Below, piece after piece: positions 31,756 to 42,829 of a stretch of 64,000 nucleotides of DNA (its first letter is position 1; each line of letters opens with the position of its first letter). The stretch comes from Galeruca laticollis. Lineage: Eukaryota > Arthropoda > Insecta > Coleoptera > Chrysomelidae. The notes beneath the pieces are model-generated. The model did not search any database, was not told the origin of the DNA, and saw only the letters and a program-made list of their open reading frames with translations. The stretch spans positions 51,981,813 to 52,045,812 of the forward strand of contig OY998176.1 of the NCBI GenBank assembly GCA_963921935.1, given 5' to 3'. The translations under genes were made by a program, and so were the position numbers.

Positions 31756-32346
31756 ACATGGCAAAGAATCATTTGAAATAAACTCTGATATACATGTGAA
31801 AAATATATTTTTTAATGCACCTTCTGTAAATGTAATATTTATCAAATTAAGTTGTCAAGTAGTGTATTTTCGTTATAACTACAGTGTGTTCCAAATTGGT
31901 ACGTTTTGCACGGTATACCTCAAACTAGAGGAGGTAAAAAATAAGTAGTTATGATGTTATGACTTATTTTTTTGTTAAAGTAACGATTTCCCAATCAAAC
32001 CTTCAATAGGTCGCTTTATTAGAGGGATACAGAGCGATTGTTGAAAACTGTCGAAAACGACAGGGTTCTAGAACACCTGTATTAAGAAAAATATTAAAAA
32101 CTTTATTGGAACTTTTGATAGATATATTATGGAAGAGGTCAATCGTGCACCAAAATGTATCTGGGTGGTGTCACTAAGGAAATATAATACCATATGGGAC
32201 AACCCTATATATTTTGACATATTTCGTTTCCAATTCTTTGCACCCGACATGACAAATATATTTTCAGGGGTTGGAGCTACAGGGACAATAAAATGTTTGC
32301 AATTGATATCACGTTAAAGACACTTAAAATGAAGTACCCAGTTACG
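31756..32346. other. Spacer without recognised gene
   Basis: ORFs on both strands at 32068-32317 have no recognisable family. A cagtgtgttccaaat-like sequence at 31881 resembles the end of a TA-type transposon, but no partner terminus could be established. Confidence 0.4.
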
Positions 32347-32640
32347 CAATTTAACATTTTATTATGAGAATCTAAACAGTGACAGTTTTATTTGCCAAAA
32401 ATAAAATCAGTCAATTTAAAAAAATATGAGTAGAAAACATACAAACAAACAAATTAAGTTTACAAAATTATAATAAATACACTTACAAACAACAATAAAC
32501 AACGTAACAAATAAAATTAATTTGACAAAAATATGATAGTTATAATAAATGAAACAATCAGTAACGCATTTTGACATTTTATTATGAGGATTCTTTGTTT
32601 TGGCCGTTTAATTTATCAAAAATAAATCAGTAAATTATTG
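32347..32640. repeat. Pair of approximately 70-bp direct repeats, 218 bp apart
   Basis: Block 32347-32415 (acattttattatgag, then caaaaataaaatcagtcaatt) resembles 32565-32636 (acattttattatgag, then caaaaataaatcagtaaatt). Diverged. It could be a decayed short tandem duplication. Confidence 0.55.
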
Positions 32641-32939
32641 ATTCCATTTTTTTTGCAAAGAAAATTATTACGATATAGCACACCCTGTATTTTATTCCCT
32701 TTTTCGCTTCCATTTCTGATTATTTTTGACTCGATATATCATTATATTGTATTCCATTTTTTTTAATCTAAAATAACATATTGTTAATCTTGTAAAAATG
32801 TTCATTTCATCAAATTCGTTTTGGTAATGTAATGTTAGCATAGAAAAGACAACAAATCCTGTGTTATCTTACAGAATTACTTTTGTGACGAAGTGTTTTG
32901 TTGACATAAAGATGAATTTTGAAAATTATAAAAGCTGCT

Positions 32940-33325
32940 GTAATAAATGCGAATATTAAATAGGAAAACTTAAATCAGTAACTTTTAGAACACACGGTAA
33001 AATATATATTTTATTTCAAATATAATAAAAGTAGAATTCGACATACTTTTTGTTTAACAAAAACGAGACAGGATCATAACAAATTGCAACAATATAACAA
33101 TTAACTAGGGCAAATTTGAATTATTGTTTTGTATACAAACGGTTAGTAATAAAAATTGAGGCCACTCTAAAACAAAAAATGCAACCTTTGCAATTCAACA
33201 CAAAAAACCCCGAACAAAATTTGGGGGAATGATAAAAAGTAAGTTCAGAGCAGACATAACACAGAGTCGGGCGACAAACGAAAAAGTCTCTCCCTGTCAC
33301 GGTAACGGGTGTCAGTTTTTTTAGT
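32940..33325 (-). repeat. Dispersed repeat A, copy 2
   Basis: Reverse complement of 345-740 (see the shared landmarks there). The adjoining 33326-33485 is GC-richer and has no counterpart at copy 1. The minus-strand AATAAA block and polymorphic ends would fit an LTR, but no target duplication was found. Confidence 0.6.
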
Positions 33326-33489
33326 GTTCGCGGGTTCATAGAGAGAAGTTCTCTCCGTTGTGTCAGGGCGTCAAAGCGATACTCAGATATCCTTGACAGT
33401 GAACGCTCTCCCCCTGAGAAAACACAAAACGGGAAAAATTCTCTCCGACCGTGATCCAGCATAGCTCGACACCGGGTGCTAGAAATTTA

Positions 33490-34725
33490 GCGTCATCCGC
33501 AGTTTCTAGATAAATATCGAAAACAGTCAGTGAGCAGAGATAGGAGAAAGAAAGTTTCCACACAGTAAGTTTTTGAATAAGTCCAAGATTTTTTTTGGGA
33601 AATAATTATCTATTTTTTTGTGCGCTGGTTCTAAACTTGATATTGATAACATAAATTTTTGCATAGGTAGAATATATAACAGTTTTTCCCACTGTGTTAT
33701 TGGACAAAGTTGATAGGTTCAGTTAAATCTGTTGGTCCTCGCTCATAATTTGGGCACCGCTCGTTCCATAGAATATAATTTTATCGTGTGAGATAGTATA
33801 GTAATATTTTACACAAGATTGTAGGAACGTTTTTTCTTTAGTGTATATGTAACTTGACAGGATTTAGGTATTATTTTTTTTTTGTGTCACATAATTCTCA
33901 CTCACCCCGTAGATGGACGTAAGTAAAGGTTAAAACAAGGCTAAGTGTAATTTGTATCATTTGCCCGGAGCGTATGATTTTGTCTCCGTAGAATCAGGTT
34001 ATCATTGAATTTTCGCCACTATTAAATAATTTTGGTTTATCAGACGCGGTTATATCATTTACTCATATCTAGTGAAATAAATAAACATCATAGTTTATTC
34101 GAAGGAAGCAAAACTGCAACTCGGAAATTTTGTTAATACACACTGAACTGTTTACCGATGAGATTTATATCAAAATCAGCAGGATTATAATTCTCTACTT
34201 TTACATTCTGTTTACATAAAGTCATAAAGTACAATTACATTCGAAAAATAGGAAAATTAGCAGCGGTCGATTTGTACCTTGTTTTATTAGTAGATAAGTA
34301 TTCTCGCAGTGAGGCAGGTCAAATTACGAAATAAGGGCGAAATCATACGGCCCATGCGCACCTTGAAAAATTTGTAAATAAATGTGTAATATTTTTTTTG
34401 GGAAAGATTTAATATTTTTTGTTGTTGGTCATATTTTATACAGTGAAAGATATAATATATTTTTTTCAGATCCCTACCACGACTTTCCATCTGAGTGAGC
34501 AGTGCATTTGGATACGAGGCTGAACAAAGTGATCAACTCTGGCCTGGCAAAGGTAATTCTATCGCTTTAAGTCCAGGAGGTCCCCGCCTAAATCGGACTG
34601 GTTTTATTATTTTCCACGCTCGGCTGCTTTATTTCATTAGGTGACAGCGGTCTCCCAGATTTATACGAAGTTGTAGTGCAAAATAATCAATTTGTTACAT
34701 TTGGTGACAGCAGTTATTAGACTTA
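33490..34725. other. Spacer with two ggtgacagc boxes
   Basis: Mostly AT-rich. ggtgacagc occurs at about 34641 (attaggtgacagcggtc) and again at about 34697 (atttggtgacagcagtt). Such boxes resemble the primer-binding neighbourhood of LTR elements, but no LTR or gag is visible next to them. Confidence 0.35.
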
Positions 34726-34870
34726 TATATGCATTTGGCATATGTTGAATGCCAAAAGAATGGTATTGCTGCGGCTGAATTGCATTTTCAACGATATTCA
34801 GAAAAAATGCAACCAGACAACAAAATGTTAAAAGAGCTTGATTCCAATTTGTTTTATAAAATCATGGTGT
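34726..34870 (+). pseudogene. Helix-turn-helix (DUF4817-like) transposase N-terminal fragment
   Basis: Reads LAYVECQKNGIAAAELHFQR then YSEKMQPDNKMLKELDSNL. It has the 'Y.E...N...A...Y.E.FP...P' pattern of the DUF4817 helix-turn-helix that begins several insect transposases and capsid-like proteins. It ends at a stop near 34877. The parent element is unknown. Confidence 0.45.
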
Positions 34871-35084
34871 CAGTGTGAAAAAGGTAATGAAGCAATAGTT
34901 GTAGATATGTTGAGAGATATAAATTATATTTTCGCTATGGAAAAGTGAGATTTTAAAAACAAAAATTACAAAAAATATATTACGCGAACTAAAAATAACA
35001 ATTAATATAATAAGAATAAACAAGTACTTGGAGGTATTATTAATGTGGATTCTAAAATATTGGCCAGGCTTAATAAAAAAATAA

Positions 35085-35345
35085 AGCAATCTAGATAGAA
35101 AAACTGTTGAAAAATGTTTGAAAAACCTCAGGGGACTAATTACAGCCTACATTCAAGAAACTGGTGGACCTGGAAGAACGGCCGAAACTGACGAAAGTTT
35201 TTTGGGAAAAGAAAGTACAGCAGATCTCGACTTACTAGAACAGAATGGGTAGTAGGAGCAATTTGTCGTGAAACAATGCAGTGTTTTTTCGTATATGTTG
35301 AAAATGGAGATGGAGCAACAATTAGTGCACCAATTTATCCATGTG
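35085..35345 (+). pseudogene. Merlin-type (IS1016/ISXO2-like) transposase fragment
   Basis: The reading TGGPGRTAETDESFLGKE at about 35159-35212 carries the first catalytic aspartate (the family pattern is GGPG..VEIDES.FGKRK). After a frame change it continues RKYSRSRLTRTEWVVGAICR and ETMQCFFVYVENGDGAT to about 35325. It is then cut off by the next LINE. The remaining catalytic residues are absent. Merlin is a cut-and-paste DNA transposon superfamily. The match to the diagnostic block is good despite the small size. Confidence 0.75.
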
Positions 35346-36690
35346 TTTTCCCCTCACGTTTGGAATGGGCAATAAGTACCTTTCAACCATATAAATCACC
35401 AGGAGTGGATGGAATATTTCCAGCACTCCTGCAGTAAGGGATAGAGGAGATTCTTCCTCACCTGCCGAAGAGATCACAAGAAGCAGTCTAGCAGTGGGTT
35501 TAATATCTAGAAAATGGAGAAGGGCAAGGGTAACCTTCATACCAAAAATAGAGAAAAGAGATGGGACTGATTTCCGACCTTTTTGATCAATCTGTCTAAC
35601 ATCGTTGCTACTCAAAACGATAAAGAAAGTAGTGGATAACTACATATACCACTTCATGAATGTCAGCATGCCTACAGAGCGGGTCGATCAACTGAGACGG
35701 CTCTGTATTAGCTGACCGAAGTCATCCAGATAACTCTGAACATAAAGAAATCGCAATATGCGCTTTCCTGGACATATCTGGGGGCTTTGACAACAAAACT
35801 CATGTGTCTGTCAAAGAAGCACTAAAAAGGCGAGGATGGATGTATGAGTTGTTGACGACGGGGATAGCTGAGACACAGATGGGGAATCAAACCACCTCAG
35901 TTAAAGCCACTCGGGGGACACCTCAAGGGGGAGTGATATCTCCCCTTCTATGGGGCCTCGTAGTAGATGACTTGCTCTACAGGCTAACGGAGCTGGCTTC
36001 GAACGTATGGGCTATGCTGATGACATAGTTCTAATAGTCAGAGGCAAGTTCGAGAGCACCTTGTGTGATTTATTACAAAAGTGCCTCAGAATCATTGAGC
36101 AATGGTGCTTGTCAGTGGGGCTAAACATTAACCCAAACAAGACCATAGTAATTCCATTTACCCGAAAAAGAACACTTCCAGCAATGAAACCCGTATCCTC
36201 AAACGGGGAAATCATAGAATGGAAATCAGAAGTTAAATATCTAGGGATAACCCTAGACAGTAAGCTTCTGTGGAATAAGCATGTTGGAATAACTGCTAGT
36301 AAAGCAATAAGAGCTTTGATGGTGTCCAGAAATCTAGCTGCAAGAGGTGGGGCTGTAACCCAAAAATACTACGATGGATGTACGCCATGATTGTGAGACC
36401 AGCAATTACGTATGGGGCAATAGTTTGGCATACACAAGCAAGTCAGTAAAGCACGAGGAAGACCCTCTACAAAGTTCAAACGCTTTCCTGTGTGTGCATC
36501 ACTGGAGCTATGAGAACGTGTCCAACTAGGGCACTTGAGATCATTACAGATCTCACACCTCCACATCTGGCGACAGAAAGATCTGCCCAAAAGGAAATTC
36601 TAAGAATATATAAGGAAGGTTCAGGCAATGAGAAATTTCAAATTGCATGCTTTACATCTGCCTCGCTCATAACTATAAAAAAAGCGTTCA
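35346..36690 (+). mobile_element. R1/LOA-like LINE reverse transcriptase, 5'-truncated
   Basis: Blocks in order are LEWAISTFQPYKSPGVDGIF (35346), a decayed stretch, CAFLDISGGFDN (motif A region, near 35760), ATRGTPQGGVISPLLWGLVV (35907), GYADDIVLIVRG (36009, the catalytic pair in a new frame), GLNINPNKT, EVKYLGITLDSKLLWNKHVG (36230), a frame change, and then TGAMRTCPTRALEIITDLTP near 36501. The PQGGVISPLLW and C-terminal 'TGA.RT.PT.ALE...' blocks are typical of the R1/LOA/I group, which differs from the other LINEs here. At least three frame changes and several stops. Confidence 0.85.
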
Positions 36691-36739
36691 TCTTGCGCCT
36701 TTTTTGGTCGGAGCTGCATGTAACGATTAACAAATGTTA

Positions 36740-37275
36740 CCTAACCTTCTGTTACTACAAATCTTCTGTGCACATTATTTTTTATAGTAAGAATATTCAC
36801 TAAAATAACACAATTTTTATACTCAACGTCCTTCACTTTTAAATTATATAAATCGTCAGTTCGGCATACCCCAGCTACTCCAAAAATCGCTACCACTTTT
36901 TTCATTAAATATATTTCATCAGGAGCTTCTAACAAAAGCTTTTGTGAATACCTGAGATTTTCGAGGTTGATATCCATCATTTTTCCTTTTTATGAATGCC
37001 TTCAAGCGGCCACATTTCGAAATATTCTGGTTCTTATTTAATGAAATAGTCAATTTCAACATTGAGTATTCTGACCATAATGTAGCAAGGGACAATGTTT
37101 TTGATTTTTTTAAGAAGAATACCAATTATACATCTTCAGTTATTGTGGACACATATTTCGTTGTACACCATTTGATGAAATTTTCATAGGCTTGATTGTA
37201 ACGGTATTTAGATTTTTCCGGTAACAAACTTCTGCACGCAATAATTCCTGCTTCTTCAATGGAATTAATTTTTAA
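36740..37275 (-). pseudogene. Tyrosine-recombinase-like (phage-integrase fold) transposon protein, degraded
   Basis: Minus strand, N to C: SIEEAGIIACRSLLPEKSKY then RYNQAYENFIKW (37265-37180). STITEDV is followed by a single in-frame stop near 37130, then LWSEYSMLKLTISLN, GRLKAFIKRKNDGYQPRKSQ and a frameshift near 36925. The last part is KLLLEAPDEIYLMKKVVAIF, GVAGVCRTDDLYNLKVKDVE (the first catalytic-arginine region) and ending RRFVVTEG at 36741, where the LINE junction lies. The N-terminal core-binding domain and the start of the catalytic domain are present; the later H-x-x-R and tyrosine parts are missing. It aligns with 15419-15725. A hairpin lies 216 bp upstream. It is not the same subfamily as the Crypton-like ORF at 3551. 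Confidence 0.68.
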
Positions 37276-37490
37276 CTAGATTCTAGCGAAATATTAAACT
37301 TGAAAGATGTAGACTTTATGGAAGAATAAATATTTGACAACTGTCAAAATATTAGTTTTTGTTGACACGAATCTTACCAAAGTAACGTTATCCCACGCCT
37401 TCTACCCATTTTATTGCGATCTACAGGGATTTTTTTGCATCTTTAATTGTTTGTTTTTAATAAAATCGGGGGAAGAATGAAAAGTTTAAT

Positions 37491-37570
37491 ACATTACACG
37501 CTGCAAAGCCCTTTAAGGCGCATTTAAATACACCTCGCACCTAAAAGTAAGCTTTCGCAGCTTGTAATGT
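37491..37570. repeat. Long hairpin F upstream of the tyrosine-recombinase relic
   Basis: acattacacgctgcaaagc (37491) pairs with gctttcgcagcttgtaatgt (ending 37570). Inner pairing is ctttaaggcgca against tgcg-cctaaaag. The geometry resembles hairpins B and C next to the related relic at 15419-15725, but the sequences differ. Confidence 0.75.
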
Positions 37571-39309
37571 TAATAACTATTTCCTGCCAGAATACGAAAA
37601 CTACTCAACAAAAAAAAGCTGTTGTTCAAACGACCGATGAACAGACACTTTCTGACCATAATTTTGGTAATTTTCCAGTTTTTTTGGATTAGGGGAAGGA
37701 ATATACTTTTTATATTTGGGGAAAGGGAAGATTCTGTTTTTGTTGATGGAGCGTAATCGTGCATAAGAAGTGCATTCTGCTGCCATATATTTTTTTCGGA
37801 AATTGTAATTGGGGGGAGGGAGCAACTTTACTTTAAATATTAAAGATTAACTAAGAGTAGGAGGGATTTTGTTTTTGTTGGTGGTGCATATGAGTGCATT
37901 AGGAGTGAATTCGGAAATAGTCGTTGGAGGGGCCCAACTTTAGTATGTATATGAGGCTCTAGCGTTTATTTGCCCCCCCCCCCTTTCCCCATAAAAAAAC
38001 AGCTGTAGTCACTCGGGGAGTGTGGTGCAAAGAGAATCATTCGTGGAACATTTTGGTAGACCAAATATGTTTCTGTTGAAAATATCTATTGGGTGGGCCA
38101 ACTTACCTGACCTTTCAATAGTTAACAGTATTAATATGCGTCATCAAGATGACTCAACCATAACTTATGTTAATATGAATAAAGAAAAATGTTTTTTTTT
38201 CGATTCAATTCATTAATAATCATATACAGTATTGAGTAAAGCTTCTTTTCTGAATTGATTTATGTCATAACAAATTACCTGTTTGTTTGATCTACAATAA
38301 GTTTCCTATGCATCTGCTTACTCTTTCTATATTCAAATTGCACTACCATTGAACATAAGCTGATTCATTCTTGGAAACCTTAACGCGGACTTTTCTGTAC
38401 AAATAATATCTGTCCAATCGTTCATTCTGTGATCAATTAAATGAACAAATTGTCATCATCAGAATTAATATACTGCAATTCTGTAGTTTTCTTTTGTCCC
38501 TAAACTATTCTAACTATAATACAAATTCAGTCGTTTTTATCAATAAAACTGTCAATCTATCAATATTCCTAATTATTAGTTTATTCAATACTTGAACACA
38601 CATATATCTATCAACTAGAAATATTAAATAGTATATATTACCATTCTTACTAGCAAAAAATGATCTAGTTCATGATGTTGATGGGGAATGCCAATGCATA
38701 TTCTAACTCTATTAATACATCGTGCACTACTGAAAATAACACAAAAACGAATGTTTGACAAAAACTATTCATTCTTCATGTTTTCATTAATCTCTAGTTG
38801 AAAAATTTCGGATATCTACAATCATTATGAATAATAGTTTGATAACAGTACCAGGTACTGTAATAATTGCGAATAATTATTAAACAATAATTATATAATC
38901 ACAATATTTGTTCAATAAAAAGTTGCATTCCAAAATACTGATAGTAGTTGCATAGTCACGAAGTAAAAGGCGAATGAGTATCCATATTGAGGACAGGTGC
39001 GGTACAAGTGTAAGTGTGTGAAGTCCTTCTCAACCATCAACTGGTAAACTGGTGATAATTTCAATCCATCTTGGAATATTTCAACTTAAATCATTTTGGA
39101 AGCATAATTTGTTTCTTATTCCTATCATGTGATATTTGAATAGACGTTTTGACCCATTTAAGATTTAGACAAGACAATATATCTCGATAGTCTATTTATT
39201 TTATGTCTTGTCTCGAAATTCAAATCGAAAATTGAAAGTCGATCTTGTCAGAATAATGTTTCGACAGGTTATTTCTTGTCTCGATGTCGAAACTTTCGAC
39301 ATTTCTCTC
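37571..39309. other. Spacer with a degenerate direct repeat and a C-tract
   Basis: The stretches 37735-37835 and 37870-37950 share gtttttgttg, tgcat, ggaaat and caactttact/g, a diverged duplication about 135 bp apart. A run of ten or more C's occurs at 37974. No gene recognised; the short ORFs here look like chance. Confidence 0.4.
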
Positions 39310-39975
39310 TTCTCGACTTTTCTCTGGTTAAATATGACGCACTAGTCATTTTCGGTGTTTTTTGAGAAGAAGTGTAATTCTAGGTCTGAGCCTGAATATG
39401 TTCCGTCACAAGCATCTGAAGCATCAGAAACCGATGTTAGTGTTTTAACTTCCCACAAACAACAGCAGCACATGCATTCAGACATGATAAATTATCAAAT
39501 TACTATAAAATTTGCCCCGAACAAATTAAAACAAACAAGATGGCGAATTGCAGGCTTTGTAAAGTTGTTGCGGGGAATCAGACTGTTACTAAAATGACGA
39601 ATTCAAATACATCCAGCCTGCAAAACAATATAAAGTGTTCCTCGAAATTTCTCGTTTCTCAACTTTTCTCTGCAGCAAGGTAAATATGACGAATTGTCAT
39701 TTTCGGTGTTTTTTTAGAAGGATTGTAATTCTAGGTCTGAGCCTGAATACGTTCCGTCACAAGCATCTGAAGTATCAGAAAGCTATGCTAGTAACTCTCC
39801 ACAAACAACAGCAACACAAGCATTCAGATATGGTATATTGTCAGATTACTATAAAATTGGCCCGAAACAAATTAAAACAAACAGAGTGACGAATTATAGA
39901 CTTTGCGGAGAATCAGACTGTTACTAAAATGACAAATTCCAATACATCCAGCCTCCAAAACCCTAGAAAGTGTAC
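39310..39975 (+). pseudogene. Tandemly duplicated hAT (BED zinc-finger) transposase N-terminal segment
   Basis: Two copies of about 330 bp (39310-39640 and 39645-39970) share the block aattctaggtctgagcctga, the block ttccgtcacaagcatctgaa and catccagcct. Each encodes RSEPEYVPSQASE and later, in another frame, MANCRLCKVVAGNQTVTKMT then NSNTSSLQN, or an equivalent. This is the C-x2-C half of a BED finger with the characteristic 'TSNL..H' continuation lost. BED fingers are the DNA-binding domains of hAT transposases. Both copies have stops and frame changes. A tandem duplication of only this part is odd. Confidence 0.62.
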
Positions 39976-40014
39976 CAGGAACTGTTAGCCATAACCACGG
40001 ATGACCACGACAGA

Positions 40015-40400
40015 AAAGGCTAGTGACTCCGGTTCTACCAACGCCAGCCCCTGTCTTAAGACTTCGACATGTAGTGACAGCGAAATGTCGCTGCTGGATT
40101 CAGAAACTTCAAGAAAGTTTTGAAAATGTAATCCAGGTAAGACAAATGCGAAATTCTCGGTAAGTTTGTCCTTCGGATTGGATAATAAGTTAGAGAGAAA
40201 ATATATAGAAGTGCGTTTAATTCTGGCACTGAATTCAGCTTAGGATAGGATCATTAAACATTATTATAGAAGAAACCGGCAGCATTGTGTAGCTTTGGTT
40301 TCAAATCCTAGGCACAAAAATGAAACGGTTAAAGTCATATTCTGGGGCAAAGAACTAGAGACCACGGCATTAACCTATTAAGGCCGAAAACAATTTTGCT
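40015..40400 (+). pseudogene. Probable continuation of the hAT transposase relic
   Basis: Short readings such as SLSFGLDNKLERKYIEV and CVALVSNPRHKNETVKVIFW follow the BED segment. The second recalls the 'LDPR.K' block of hAT transposases. About 200 bp of this (40220-40380) recurs, diverged, at 41430-41610. Identification is tentative. Confidence 0.4.
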
Positions 40401-40984
40401 TCTATTTATTATTATTTTTTCAAAATTTTTATGAAGGAAGCTGTGAAATTAACCAAAGGTAATAAAAAAAACTGGCTGTCACCATATGGGTGATGTAGGC
40501 GTTTCACACAAACAATAACCAAAATAGTACATTTTAATTGTTAGTGTGTAATTTCATGAAATTCTCTATACACAAACTGAAATAGCACTTAAACTACATT
40601 AGACGGCCTTTGCTTGTACAGTGCCTCTTCTTCTTTTTGGCTCTGGCACCAGCGCTACATAATCGTTCAGCCTTTAGCTATGGCCTTAAAATTTGTTGAA
40701 TGTGTAAGATGTAAGACGATGTAGAAGATGAACTGAATTGACGACATTACCTGGAAAATACTCCTAGTTTGCATAGACAAATCAATTAAGTACATAATTA
40801 TTGACTAGTGCCACTTTTTTGATCGTACAACAATTCGATAACTAAAACCGTATTAGTTGTTATATTTTCATGATCATTATACTTTACGATACCAAGATAC
40901 ATTTGAATCCATCAAATAGGAACCTCCCACGCTCTTATTGTATTTTCAAATTATATGTGGGCGTGGTATAGCTATGTACTACAC
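40401..40984. other. Spacer
   Basis: AT-rich. A segment near 40625-40690 resembles the end of an antisense LINE but is too short to assign. Confidence 0.4.
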
Positions 40985-41290
40985 TTCTATCATTTATGGA
41001 AACTCTACCTACAGATTTCACTGGAGCAACTCCAAAGTACGGGCTGGATTCTGACATTATTGTCCATCCACCTCAAGTGAAGAATACCATAGCCATGATG
41101 TTCTTTGGTGGTACATGGATATTTTTTGGGATTCTGTCGTCTCCAATTGTACCAGTCTCTTCATATCCTATTGCTGTCACAGTAAAAAGTAGGTTAACGC
41201 TAGTAAATAGATTATCGATAGAGAAATTATGACGGAAATCCTGTAAGTCTCCCAAATCTTCAATCATGTGTATAAGTAGAGCAGCCGGAT
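40985..41290 (-). pseudogene. piggyBac transposase fragment
   Basis: On the minus strand the reading is AALLIHMIEDLGDLQDFRHN then FSIDNLFTSVNLLF, followed by GYEETGTIGDDRIPKNI and, after a stop and frame change, RWMDNNV. This matches the middle of the piggyBac DDE domain, where an 'F.DN.FTS..L' block carries a catalytic aspartate, 'GT(R/I)..NR.PK' follows, and 'W.DN..V' carries another. The plus-strand ORF over it is a shadow. Only this short window of the protein remains, between two copies of the neighbouring hAT-like repeat. Confidence 0.72.
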
Positions 41291-41349
41291 TTCCGAGTAT
41301 AGCGTTATAAATTTGTTTTTTTTATAATTCTTTTCCCTTGATAAATTTC

Positions 41350-41720
41350 GAAATTAATTGATGTTCAAACAAAGAACTTTATACTCGAACCTTATAAGTT
41401 TTCTACGAATTACAGCCATGCCTCCCGTAATATTTTACCATTTACCCCAGGATAATTTTATCAAACATTATCATAGACCAAACTGGTTGCACTGTCTAGC
41501 CTTAATTTCATATCTTAGGCACACTTTATACAGACTATAACATGTGTCCTAGGCACAGAAATGACATTATTAGTCACATTCTAGAGAAAAAATTGGAGAC
41601 CACAGTAATTAAAATTACTTCAACGCAGCAGAAATCGCAGCTCAGACAAATAAAAATAGAAGAGAAAAGTACGATTTAAATACATTCCCAGTCAGAACTC
41701 CTCAGGTTCGGATCGTTAAA
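41350..41720 (+). repeat. Second copy of the hAT-like segment
   Basis: 41430-41610 (aggataattttatcaaaca, tagaccaaactgg, aatttcatatcttaggcaca, ggagaccaca) matches 40240-40375 (aggataggatcattaaaca, tagaagaaaccgg, tttcaaatcctaggcaca, agagaccacg). The two copies flank the piggyBac fragment. Function is unknown beyond the tentative hAT assignment. Confidence 0.5.
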
Positions 41721-41949
41721 TCATCAATATCATATCAAATTGAAAACGTGTTTTCCGTCATAATTAAAATGTGATAACAAAACTTGTAAAAGTGCAGTTT
41801 TTCAACAAAATCGGTAAATATTCTTGAAATTTATTTATTTGTGATGGAAATAAATAGGCCAGTGACTGTCTTCTGAGCTGAGATTTACTTATGTATCTAT
41901 TTTTATTCGTATTCCCAACTATTGTTTGTGATATTGGTATCCAGGATCA

Positions 41950-42665
41950 CATCAATATGTCAAACATCCCCTCACAACCACTGCTCTCAAATACCGCCAC
42001 TTCTTCAACCCTCATTAAACAATATATCTCGATAAACACAAATACCCCTTCAACACTCATATCTTATTCTGCGACTACTTCAGCAAGACCACCTCCTCTC
42101 CAGGTACCATCTGGAGATCAAGCCCTCATTATGCCTTCTATCCCTAACACTATACTATTCTATTATATCTAAGTAATAGGTAAGATTGTGTCTTCCAAAA
42201 ACGTACATTTGCATTTAAGAATTTCTCATGGCCGTATATGTATCTATTTATCATCTGCCACTCAAATCGACGACCTTCTAAAATCGAATCAAAACATCTT
42301 ATTTAATTCCAATGGCATTCCTATTCCTCGGCTTATTTACCCCACCAAGAGAATTTTCATTTCCAATGTCAGTCCTTCCAATCCACATCCCGTTATTGAA
42401 GAAGCCCTGCATGACCCTGCCTATTTCATTCGTCAAATGTGGCTCGCCCGATGACGACTACGCACATGTCCTGAGCTTCCGCCGTGTAGCTTACGTTCTA
42501 TCCACCACTAGTGATATAGTGACTGCAAACTTCGATTCGTATTACGCATGAAAATACATCACACAGAATATTCATTTCTACCGGTAAACTTGGATGCTTT
42601 CTTTGCAAACAGGCTGGACATACCGCTGAATCATGTCCCAACACTTCCCACGACCTTCCCCCCCC
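41950..42665 (+). pseudogene. I-like LINE ORF1 (gag-like, RRM and CCHC knuckle)
   Basis: Starts at MSNIPSQPLLSNTATSST near 41957. After a stop the reading continues KIVSSKNVHLHLRISHGRIC, IYLSSATQIDDLLKSN, IPIPRLIYPTKRIFISNVSP (about 42185-42375), the RRM-like nucleic-acid-binding part. A frame change then gives DYAHVLSFRRVAYV and finally STGKLGCFLCKQAGHTAESC at about 42577-42636, a CCHC zinc knuckle with all four ligands kept. ORF1 coats the element's RNA. Two stops and two frame changes. Confidence 0.82.
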
Positions 42666-42829
42666 TTATTCAATATATATATTCAATTTAAGACAATCCC
42701 GAATTACCGTTTCAAGTGCCATTCGCTCCCACCTCTCCTGTACCTGGCGAAAAACGACCCCGCTCTAGTGATAGCACTCTTGATTCTCCGCAGTCTGTAT
42801 CACCATCCAATACTCCTCTCGCTAGTCCG

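Noticed and set aside
32129..32317. 62-codon ORF overlapping an antisense ORF
   Set aside because: No family motif and no conservation evidence. Probably part of a non-coding repeat.
31881..32700. TA-type DNA transposon with ends cagtgtgttcc and a cacaccctg-like sequence near 32681
   Set aside because: The putative termini match over only a few bases and the interior shows no transposase or inverted arms.
37570..37825. Overlapping ORFs on the minus strand
   Set aside because: Low-complexity proline/lysine/asparagine content from a degenerate duplicated AT/G-rich sequence.
40996..41232. 78-codon plus-strand ORF
   Set aside because: It is the antisense of a piggyBac transposase fragment that reads clearly on the minus strand.
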